Shown here piece after piece: positions 46,351-58,000 of a stretch of 64,000 bases of DNA. The position numbers and the translations under genes were made by a program. Origin of the DNA: Protula sp. h YS-2021 (lineage: Eukaryota > Annelida > Polychaeta > Sabellida > Serpulidae); NCBI GenBank assembly GCA_949752745.1, contig OX457026.1:69620591-69684590 (forward strand). Reading direction: 5' to 3'. The stretch's first letter is position 1. Every line of letters begins with the position of its first letter. A model generated the notes under the pieces. The model was not told where the DNA came from. It saw nothing but the letters and a program-made list of their open reading frames with translations, and ran no database searches.

Positions 46351-49300
46351 GTAACTATCTACTTTGTTAAAAAATAAAGGTTGAATTTCCCTCGTTTTAA
46401 CAGAATGATGGATTGCGAGTGGTGATTAAAAATATTTCACGCGGACGTATGACTGCTGCCTATTTTAAAAGTACACAGGGGCGGTTCTTTTATGTAAAGA
46501 GGACAGTAAAATCCGAACTATAACATGCCCGTGGCACGGCACTGAAAATCGGTACGCAAACTACACGGTATGAAACTCGTCAGACCTGAATAGGGGGGGG
46601 GGGGGTTGGGGGAGCTATGTCCTGCTCGATGATCCAGGCATAATCTGAGCAGCCATTGAACAGCACTCCTGGTGCAAGTCTGGCCGACGGGCCTTCTATT
46701 TGCTGTTCAGCATTGTGTTGTGCTGTGGAGTTTTCAGGCTGGAAACGGAGGATGGTAACTAAAAATTTAAAGGTTAAGGCTGGTGAAGGTCGGGGGGGGG
46801 GGACAGCTCAGAATGATGGTACACTGTTACATCGGGTAAAAGGCAGTTCTAAAGAAGGAGCCCCTTGTAACTGCCACAACCACGTTTTATCACTGCAGAA
46901 AATGTGTCTGTCCGACAGAAACAGACCTGGCAAAATTGGGGCAAGATGTACCGTGGTCTGCTTTACCTACGTCACAAAGAATCGGGACAACGCTCTGGGC
47001 TGAATTCAGGGATCTGAGTATGTGACATATGTGCCTACCTTCTTAAAATTTTAGTACTACTCGCGCGCAAAACAAAATGTTTTTTAACTTATTAATAAGC
47101 CTTTTCTTCTTCAGCTGTATTCAATGATTACATGTATATTCTGAAGGTCGCACATTAAAATTTCCAAGCTCAAACACCAACCGACATTAAAACGTGTACG
47201 CACAATGCGTATCCCCCAATGTTTCGACAAAATACTGGCCATTTTGCACTGTTTATCGACAAGCGATCATAGGCTGAAGCAAAAATAGAACCTTCAAATA
47301 AATAATTAAGCAACTGATGGTATTATCACACAAGATGATGATGCTTATAGACGGCAGACCATTTAATGATATGAATAGTAAAACATTACAAACAGGCGGC
47401 AACAACACAAGGCCACAGCGCTGTCATACGGAGATCCCGTCCATATCTCTCCGAGTAGCCCTTTCCGTTAAGTATGGAGACATGAAGTTCAATGTTATAA
47501 CCCTGATTTTTCATCGGCAGAAAGTCTGCCTCAATCCCCCGTCCGCTTCACACAGCTGTAAACTGCCAATCCACTCTCATGTATGCACATAAAACAGCGT
47601 TGAGGTTGAAACAGAACTCTGTATAACCGACATGGGTCATGCCCGAAAGGGGGGGGGGTTCTCTGTATGACAATTTCTGACCCGATATCGCGGTAGCATA
47701 AACCAGCAGTTTGAAAGGTAACCCCCCAGCAGAATCAAAACGCAAACTCCTCCAACCATTATTCTCTACTTCGCTAGCTGCACCAGCAAATGTTACATTG
47801 AACACAAGGTTTATAACGGGGTTTCGTACACAACAGTCGTGATCCTGTTAATTAAATATTTCTTTCTCGAGCAAACCGCCTTTCCTTAAATATTACATCA
47901 TTATTATACATTTACAAGTTATTGTTAAAGCAACGCTGCAATTTTATATTTTTTATTATGTAGTTAATGTGTTTACACGATAAAACTGGACAGCTGAGAA
48001 ATTACCACCTGATTGTCGCTACATAATGACACTTAATTATTTATGCAACACAGCCACGTCCTTAATACTGTTATCAATAATATATACTCATATCTATACA
48101 CTTAATTAACATAGACCTTGAAACTCTACTTCAAACCACCCTGGGAACAGCATATACATATACTGAAACGGCAAATATGCAGCCTGCATGCACAGCACAT
48201 AAATATTGCAGCAGAATGCTGCGAGTGCGCACCTTGATATAAAGCCACGGTCAAGGTCGTGCATGCGATCATCACGTGCTTGCGGACAGTACTGGGGTTA
48301 TTCTTGAGGTCAATGCCACGACCGCTAAAACTACCCTTCAATCGGGCGATTTCTTTGATTTTTCAAGTGTCCGCAAATTAACTCCTAATTATTTTTTTTT
48401 ATTCAGTTCTGATGAAGTTCATGGGTTTTATGAACAGTTTAAACTTACTGAATTTGAACTCTGGTTTTCGAAACTGGTTTCTCACAAATGCGAACGGAAA
48501 CATGTATTTTTATCCCGGGGTTTAACGAGACAAACATTCTCGGAAATATTTAGAGAAAGAAATCAACATTTAACACATGGTTCCCTGTACATCTGTACCT
48601 AGTCTTAGGAGGCGCCTCTTTATATTGATTCTCCGTTGGCGTGATAAAAATAACAGCCAAAATGTACAGGCCAACATTTAACGTTTAAGATTTTAAGTTG
48701 TTTTTACTAACACCACCAAAGCATTGTACTCTCGTGGGTACTGGCATTGTGACTTCTATTTCAAAGTCCTGACCACTGCAACCCATCTGCCTACCGTGAA
48801 AGCATTGCCCTTTCGAAGTAATAGTTAATGCACTTTTTGTGATTTAAATTAAGGTTTAAAATATCTCCACCCACCAACACATCCTTCCACCTTAACATGC
48901 CAATAGCGAGTCATCATATCCGCGGCGTACCATTCTACTGTGTGATGATGATCCCGGTAGGAAACACATAGCGCCATACATTACACATTCTGCGTGAGAC
49001 TATTCTTCATTTTCATTCCCCCAATATTCCATAAATATATAAACAAACTCCACCTAGTCATGACTTAGAAAAACATTAGCTGATTATGCGTATTACACAA
49101 ATTCGACCGGTTAATAAAGTCAATTTACGCTATTTTTAAAATCCATACACACTCATTTACGACTCGTACACACGAACAATGGTTCATTCAAAATTAAGAA
49201 ATTCTGAGTCACACCACATATTTAATGTAGTTCTGAAATAAAACAAATTTCAACGACTTATCTCTTGATTTACCTAGAATGAAACTGCAAACGGTTAACC

Positions 49301-50389
49301 ATAAATGTTCACAACATGAGTTTTTAATCCACTCACTTTGAATGGATTTTAGAAACATGAACATGAAGAATTTCATTGCGGAAACACCAACACTATACAA
49401 TAGGGAAGCACGTTGTACTGTATCACCGTATACCTGCATATATCACAAAAAAACAGCTTTAAAGTCAGAAGTCAGCTTATTCCCCTACTCCCTCACCACG
49501 AAAGCTATAGCGTTAGCGCCAAAAAACTGGACAAGCAACGGACGAGGGGAACGAACTCGCGGACACTCGGCGGCCATTCAACGACAGGAAGACATTTACG
49601 TTCAGCAGAGTGAAGCTTTTGCTGCTTCAAATGGTCGATACTTGGCTTTTTCCTACGGTAGCAATGGAAGGTCTTTTGACGTATGCTTGGAGCACATCAT
49701 CTCAGAAACGGCGAATTTATTGACAACTAACCGTTTTTAAGAACTTTTTTTGTAGGGGTTGGGGGGGGGGGGAGGGATCTTGGGGATGGTCAAAACGCAC
49801 TTAGCAGAGGCGGTTTTGGGTACACGCGAGTGAACCTCACGTCACCACGTCATTATTTTAGGTGAGCTAGTAAGACATATCTTTACGAAAAAAAACTTTT
49901 TCTTTTTTTTTCTTGGAGATGGTTTTACCGTTTTATTAAATGCAGATATGCCAATAATGTCTCAAAACTTTTCAATTTTTCCAAAATATTAGACAACAAA
50001 GCTATCTGAACACCACTTGCAAGAGTTTTAAAGGTTTAGGCCTTACACAAAGGAATCCTTGGAAAAATTACCACTACACTAAACCACGGCCAGAAATTAA
50101 TTGAGGCCTGTTGGTCCGAGGCCCCTGATTTCGGCTCCGGCCAGTTCAAGGCAGCCTGTTCTCATGCTCCGGGGATCGGGGCCCGAAAATTTTCCTGATT
50201 TTTCATATGTAAATATATAACCAACCCTCGCACTTCTGCTCTGGAATCCTGGATTTCTTCTGTGGCCAAAACGGCCCCAACAGATGAAATTAACTTCCAG
50301 GACTGCCAGAGGGCAGTTAGAGCTTACTGGTTATTGCAACGGCAGCCAACCCAGCTGAAAACATGGAAAAAAAAGATTATATATCTTAC

Positions 50390-50455
50390 CCACAGAGGAC
50401 GGTCCGGTCCTGCAGTCATATCAAGCACCTTCTGACTCAGCTCCTGACAAATGTC
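50390..50455 (-). CDS. candidate orphan exon
   Basis: ATTGTAG acceptor and GTAAGA donor on the minus strand bound 66 bp encoding DICQELSQKVLDMTAGPDRP LW (phase 0-0). It looks protein-like but is short and unassigned. Confidence 0.25.
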
Positions 50456-51821
50456 CTACAATACTAAAAGCTTGTTGAAAAGGCCTGGCTCTCAACATCG
50501 TTAACTAATGCATACTAAGAATGCCACAAAGGCTATCAAAAAAAAAAAAAATTGCCTGAGTAATATGGCAACTTTACCCGCTAAAATTAGCCTATGTACA
50601 TTTTTAGTGTTCGACACAAATCCACGGTCTAGAAATGTCAAGGAATCGAGATGGGAAATGGCAGGTGGCAAAGTGTTCTAGTTTTCCAAGAATGCAAGTG
50701 GCATTTTGACCACTAAATCCTTTCACATATGATGAAATTTTCAGATGATCCTTTTACGGGACGATAATAAAAGTGACGCAAAAGTGGGATACAAGCTTTG
50801 CCTCCCGCCCTTTCCACAGCTGAACTTCGCAGAACATATATATATATATAAACAAAATGGCGCTTACACGACTTCCCACTTCCCAGCCACGTGACCGGGT
50901 GTCTGAAACAGTTTCTGATATGACAATACATCCCTAGACTGTCCTGTAGTTTATTCCTGCGCGTTATATAGTCCCGCAGGTTATTCCGATCCACGACTCA
51001 AGGTCTTGAATGTTATTATATAACGTTTTCGAATCGATTGAACAACATTGCACAGCAAGTAATATCTACAGTCAGCTTACGCACACATTAGTTAATATTT
51101 CATATTCTTCAAATACAGAGGTAAGTCGGAATAAATTAAGATTACACGAGTATCCCAGCCAGAATCCATCCAAGGATCGAGTGTCCTCATTCTCAAGGTA
51201 TCTAGTCCACGAATGGGTTTTAATAATGTTAAAAAGAACATTTGAAGCAAAGATCTCTTAAGAATGAATTTCTATGAAACATTCGCTTTCCGCAGAGGTC
51301 GGATACCGGACAGTTTGTAAGCCATCCACAACATCCTAGAATAACCCCTATCTCCAGCGAGTCAACTTTCCGTGTTATTTCTCCACTCCCCTAAACTATC
51401 CGAAACTTCACCCGACCTCTTTTAACTGGCCCAATATATGATCGCCTACGATACTGGCGTTGCTCTATCATTAGTTTATAACCAGTAATAAGCAGCTGTT
51501 ATAGCTGTAACAGCTATTGTCTCCATTCGCTAACACGCACCGGGCATAGCACTCAAAGAGCTTTTCACGTTTATAAATACAAAGTGGCCACAGGCAACAC
51601 CGTCGCTGAACTTAAATAGTTCATACTCTCAAAATGACCCGCAAGTTCAGGACTAATACCCATACAAGTACAGGAGCTCACACGTAACTGATAACATTAA
51701 CAGTCATAACAGAGTTAATAAAATTTTAACAATAACATATAACAACAAAACGAAGGTTTATATTTTTATCATTTTTTTTTTTAATCTACTAATTTCCATA
51801 CGATGCTAATTCTTTCATTAT

Positions 51822-52090
51822 CTATTGCTGCAGCGCTGCCTCTTTAGGCTCGTCTGAAAACAATTCCTTATGCAACGCAGGGAAGTCGAGGTGCGGGTGA
51901 CGGTTCTTGAACTTCAGCAGGACCTCGCCGTGTTTGGCGCCCAGTAGCCGCAGCACGGGAATGCGCTCCTCGAGCTTGGCGCGCATTTGCTCCTCCGCCG
52001 CGTGGTTCCTGTCCAGTTCTATGCCTAATGCCGCGTGCACACGCTCCCACAGTTTTTCTATCACTTCCTTGTCTTTCACGCCTTCTCGAG
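51822..52090 (-). CDS. HR3: HR3/ROR exon: LBD helices 10-12, stop
   Basis: This terminal exon is phase 1 in. It encodes [20 protein letters not shown], then [20 protein letters not shown] and [18 protein letters not shown], ending in TAG. LHKELF is the AF-2 coactivator-binding helix. Confidence 0.96.
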
Positions 52091-55000
52091 CTGTTTACAA
52101 AGAAAGGAGACAATGACAACTTGTTTCTTTTTCAGGGGTTTGGTCAAATCGGCACTTTACTAACTCGGCACCAAACAAACTCGGCACTTTTTGGTCGACT
52201 CGGCACTTTTGTTTTTGGTCAAGTCGGCACCAAGCCTAGTCAACTCGGCACCAAAAATTTAAAAAATAGTTTTGACAACATACAAGATAGTTTTCGCAAA
52301 ATACAAGATAGTTTAGTAAAATTATGCAAAATAGTTTTATATTGTCATACTAAGAGATGTTTTGACTTCTTATTTTACACACCTTTTTCTGAGAACAAAG
52401 TGTCTTTCATCTCATAATTACAGAGTTGTTCAGACACCTTTCATGTCACAATTACAGGAGTTATTTTCACAACTTTAGTGTGTTTTTATTATATAACGAT
52501 CACAGGCTTGATTCCACTTCAACAATACTCAGGTTAAAATCTTTGATCAGTTCAATTGTAACTGTTTTGAAAAGAATTGGAATTACAAAATAACAATAGC
52601 GCATAAGTTTGAGAGTCTAACAAGAATTAATGGCAATCAGTACCAGGGTATAAGAACACGTGCACTGCGTTATTTCAATGGGAGCAGGACATCTCGCCGA
52701 CAGTTAAAGTCACCGACACCCCTTAAGACAAGTCTCGCCGTAAGTCAACTCACCGACAGTTAAAAATGGCAGAGACAAGTGGCCGTAATTTTTACACACC
52801 ATAATCAGATTATATGAAATATATACGGATGCTTGTATGCTGGTATAGTGCACGTTTGCGTTTTTGATAAGAGGATTAGTACGAGATACACCACCCCTTT
52901 CGCTATTTCTCCGGTTTGAATAGCAAAATATTTTGCCAAGACTGCATTTACAGACAGTTAAATAAAAAAATCAATTCAAAAAAAAAAAAAGCTCGTTTGA
53001 CTCGACAGGCGAAGGAGAGGAGCGGGACTCGTCGAGTGCGACTCGATTGCGAACCTTAACGGAAATTTAAAAAATGCAATTCTATAAACTTCTTGCTAAG
53101 TACTCCATCACATCACAGTAGAAATCCAATTGCAATTAGGTTTTCAAAGAAATATGCATTGCAAATTAATTACATAGTGTAATTAGTCACATCACTACAT
53201 TAAATTAAGCCTGTGATTGTTATATAATAATAAACACACAAAAGTTGTGAAAACAACTCCTGTAATTGTGACATGAAAGGTGTCTGAACAACTCGGTAAT
53301 TATGAAATGTGTAATTATGAAATGAAAGACACTTTGTTCTCAGAAAAAGGTGTGTAAAATAAGGTCAAAACATCTCTCAGTGTGACAATATAAAACAATT
53401 TTGCATAATTTTCCTAAACTATCTTGTATTTTGCGCAAACTATCTTGTATGTTGTCAAAGCTATTTTTTAAATTTTTGGTGCCGAGTTGACTAGGCTTGG
53501 TGCCGACTTGACCAAAAGAAAAAGTGCCGAGTCGACCAAAAAGTGCCGAGTTTGTTTGGTGCCGAGTTAGTAAAGTGCCGATATGACCAAAGACCCTTTT
53601 TCACAGTATAACCACCGTTAATTCACCTCCACATCCAGCCTCCTCACAAAAAGGAGACGAAATTAGAACTCTACACTGAATAAATCAAGTCTGTTGTGTT
53701 TTCTTCTGCAGCCTGCCGTAGCTGCGTGTTCTTTTCAAAGGCATTCATAGGAAAACCTAACAGCATAAAAGCTGAATGTGTGTACTAACCTGACAGGAAT
53801 CAACTAAACTGAAGTAGCTATCATATACTTACTTGGCTCAATTAGTACCAGGGCACACAGGAGTGCTAACTCAGTATCAGTGAGGTGTAACTGTATTAGG
53901 TCCTTCGTAAACTCGACAATACTGTGTAAGATCAGCTTCTCCTCCTCGTCTATCAGTGCAGCGTAACAGAAAAAAGATGCAAATGCATCAGCGGTAACTT
54001 TCAACAAAGTTATAGTACTAATATATACAAAAACATAGGCATCAGAGATGCAAAGCCCTCAACCATGTGGAACATACTTGAAAAAGGAAAGAGTAAAACT
54101 GGAGCGGTCCAATCAGTTGGGGTTGGGACAACTCGGCCCTTTGCCAACTCGGCCCTTTTTGGACAACTCGGCCCCTAATCCTTGGGACGACTCGGCCCCT
54201 TGCGAAGGACAAAGAGTACGCCAAGTTGGTAGGGGCCGAGTTGGCAAAGGGCCGAGTTCTCCCAAGACCAATCAGTGCAATGAAACCTATGATAAAAATG
54301 CATCAAGTACTTACAGCACCTGAAACAGGATGACAGTGCTTTAAGAAAAAAAACATTTACCATGAGACACCTGTATTTTCAAAGTCCAACTCAGCCACTG
54401 TCCTTGGGCGGATATGGCTCATATATAATACCAATCTTTATTAGTCCATATAACAGCGGTATCTCAAACTAGATTGGCCAGTGTTTTTGTTAAAAAAAAA
54501 ACGGATATGTCTCCCCCGCCCCCCAATCAGTCACGTGGAAAAAATTCCTGCTTAAAATACAACATTGGCGAGCCCAAAAAATTGAAAAAAATCGCCAAAA
54601 ATACATTTTTACAGAAAATGAATGAAGAAAAACTTCACAGTAAACATTTCCACTACATATGGGTTCTTCTTGCCATGTTTCACCCTAATGGAACAAACTG
54701 TTTCGGAGATATCGCAACAATATGGCTCAAAAAGTAAAAATTCAAATATTAAAAAAATCGCCAAAAATACATTTTCAATGGAAATGAAGAAAAACTTCGC
54801 AGTAAACATTTGTACTATAGGTGGGTTCTTCGTGCCACGTTTCAGCCTAATCTAACAAACCGTTTCGGAGATATCGCAACAATATGGCCAAAAAAGTTAA
54901 AAATAAAAAATTTAAAAATTCGCCAAAAATACATTTTCAGCGGAAATGAAGACAAACTTCGCAGTAAACATTTGCACTATATGTGTGTTGTTCTTGAAAT

Positions 55001-58000
55001 GTTTCAGCCAAATCCAACAAACCGTTTCGGAGATATCGCAACAATATGGCCAAAAAAAGTTCAAATTAAAAAATTATAAAAAATTCGCCAAAAATACATT
55101 TTTAGCGGAAATGAAAAAAAACTTCGCAGTATACATTTGCACTATATGTGTGTTGTTCTTGCCACGTTTCAGCCTAATCCAACAAACTGTTTTGGAGATA
55201 TAGCCTGCCAAAGTGAAAAAAATGCGCGAAAACCCCCCCTATGTTCAAAAATTTGCCAAAAATGGAATTTTTGAGGAAACGAAAGAAAAATAACACGGGC
55301 ATCATCTAGACATGTACCCCAATACGTATGTATGTTTTGAGAAAAATCGACTCATTAATTTCATAAGAACTCACTGCGGACAGACGGACGGACGGACGGA
55401 CGGCAAGACACACCAAATGCTATATATGTCTCCCTTAGGGGGAGACATATAAATATCTCAGCAACTGCGAAAGAACTGTAGGCTAGAGAGTGTTCACAAG
55501 CCAAATGTCAACGACACTTGATAATGGTACAAATAAAAAAATCAAAGTCCAGCTGAGCCACTGTCCTTGAGCGAATATGGCTCATATACAATACCCATCT
55601 TTATTGGTCCACATACTAACTATATCTCAAACATCTTAGCAATTGCAAAAGAATCGTAGGTTAGAGAGTCTTCACAAGCCAAATGTTAACGGACGAACGT
55701 ATGGACGGACACGGCCATAGCAATAGCCCTTAGCCATTTTATGGCTGCGGACTAAAAAAAGACAAAGTCAAAGACGTATGTGTTAATATAAAAAAATCAT
55801 TGTCGGACTGTAGTAGAACTATTTCATATTTCAGCTTTGAATGTGTCACTAAGTCGATCAAACGTTATTCTGCACACAGTCTGCATTTCCAGCTAAAAAT
55901 AAAAGCACTAAGCTCTTGCTATATTTAATGGCAACACTGTTTATTTTGTTGACTATTGAGATTTTTTCTCTCACAAGAAAAAATATCATAAAAGTTTCAA
56001 CTATTTCAATATATTTTTTTTTAAATTTCGTGAAGATACTTAAAGAAACTACGAAAGAACTTACTCAGAGAAAGAAAGGAGTGGACAGGAATAAATGCAT
56101 TACCAAACACCAAACTATCATTCGTCTCGTCAAGCGCTCTCGTCAACCGCAAGAGGGCTATTTCAAAACTCCCTGTTATAAATACAACAAGCAAACAGTT
56201 GCGATGTCTTGGTAAAATGTTAAAAGCTTAACAGTATAATCCACACTACTTGGTAAGAACATTTTGCATAACGATAGAAAAACACTGCTCAACAATCTTG
56301 CTTCAAAACACGCAGGAGATGCTGGACGGGCAGAAGTTCCTTTCTGTCTGCTACAGATCTGAAATCCCCCCCCCCTCCCTCTCCGGGCATATCCAACGCA
56401 ACACAACGACGTTACGTGGCATTACTCCGCCAAATCTCTATTCAGAAGCGAGGTCACTTCCCTATTTCCAACGCGCTTGACCTTTGCAGTTCCCTTATTA
56501 AACTAGAGCCTCAGTAAGGCAGCATCCTCTGAGAAGCAATAAAAGTAATATGAGGTCAAGTCACGATGCAAGGTTTCAGCCTCCTACGACAGTCCCTTTA
56601 ATGAGATGTCGGCCGGATAAAACATCGTCTCACGGCTAAGTTCAAGCCGAAAATTCACCATATTTGGCAATTTCCCCCGATGTCAATTTCTGGCCGATTT
56701 TGACAATAATGCCACGCCGTACATCTTCAATATATATATTACCACCATGCAAGGTTTCAGGTTCCTCCGACATACCCTTCTATGAGAAGTCGGCCGGACA
56801 AAACTTAGTACTTTTTGTGGATAGACAGACGGGGGATAATGAACCTTTCAAAACTGGACGCCAGTTCTTACAACAAGGTTACCTCCTTTGAGAAGCATGA
56901 TTTGGTCGTCCTGCAGTAAGTTCATAAATCCTGGTACCATTTTTGCGAACTCGATTATTTGCTGTACAGCTAATGTTACTCTCTCAGCAATCTCCTGCCA
57001 TAGCTTATCATTTGGCTGAAACAAACGTAATATATTCATTTATTTCTTACTGGTAATATTCAGTAATCTTCTGCCGCGTTGCTAAAAACAAAATGCAACA
57101 TTTGTTTACATGCCTGTAACACGTGTCTGGATCCCTGTCTTTCTTGTCACATTTTCTTATTTAGGCGAAGCAGCTTACACACAACTGTCTCCATGCAAGT
57201 GAGAAAAAGTTACTTCTCACGGTGTGTCAAAGTTTTGGTAAAGAAAAAAAGAAAGTAAACTTTTTACGCAAGGTGTCTAATGTTTAGATGAAAACAAGAA
57301 ATATTGTTCGAAAAGTTACCATAGCTTTGAGAAAGTTGACAAACTCTTGGGGCACTGGTAGTTTTCTCATTTGACTAATTTGCTCGTCCGTATACAAACA
57401 CGTGCGCATGTGAGCATCAAATATGGCTTTAGTCAGTAAATCTGAAATGTAAAAGGCATGCACAGCAAAGGATTATCTATTTTGCGCCATTTTAATAACA
57501 AAAATTGAAATCACATTTCCAAATATAACGTGGTTTCTTTTACGCGTTTTCTTTTTTTGTCAAAGATTGGCCAAACTTTCTTTCACGTGAAATAAATTAT
57601 ATCAACCGCAGGTTTTTGCACATCGCTCGGTCTTGGATGGATAAAACACCTAGGGCCGATTTCACAACTTAAGTCTAGACCTGGTTTGGAGCAAACTCAG
57701 TCTAGACTGCGGTTAAGACTGGGTTTCAGACCATACTGAATTTCACAGCCTCGATCCAGACCACATTCATATGTGAACTTCTGTGTATGTATAAACTGAA
57801 AAAAACCCTGTCTAGACTGGGTTTGAAACCTGGTTTCAGACCAGGTCTAGACTTACAAGTTGTGAAGTCGGCCCCTTGTGTCTACAAACTCACCTAAATC
57901 TATGTCTGTGGCAGGTTCCTCTTTGACATTAATAAGCTGCATTCCATTGACTGGACCCTGAGATTGAGGACTCACCGGGGGCATGTTGTTAAATGCAGGC

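Larger units (their letters stand above)
44012..51821. other. mostly unassigned intergenic region
   Basis: It contains the xylulokinase 3' untranslated region, two candidate orphan exons, several G(10-15) runs (46590, 46792, 47646, 49758) and small frames without recognisable similarity. One or two unidentified genes may cross it. Confidence 0.4.
54033..55755 (+). mobile_element. tandem-core element, interrupted by two other transposons
   Basis: The head at 54033 (AGGCATCAGAGATGCAAAGC) recurs at about 626-650. A core unit with CAGCCACTGTCCTTGRGCG appears at 54385 and 55545. The tail has GGAC-like repeats and a hairpin (AATAGCCCTTAGCC...). The 54117 MITE and the 54503-55452 element are both inserted inside it, since the unit broken at 54480 resumes at 55453. 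Confidence 0.55.

Noticed and set aside
48126..48341. Minus-strand peptide with GIDLKNNPSTVRKHVMIACT
   Set aside because: It looks protein-like over about 25 residues but lacks clear splice borders and any family match.
49342..49740. 132-codon plus-strand frame
   Set aside because: Not recognised; composition is not convincingly protein-like and no gene context supports it.
55830..55880. Candidate for the missing HR3 exon (an AG acceptor followed by [11 protein letters not shown])
   Set aside because: The frame stops at once; the true exon at 56065-56172 matches the family and both splice phases.
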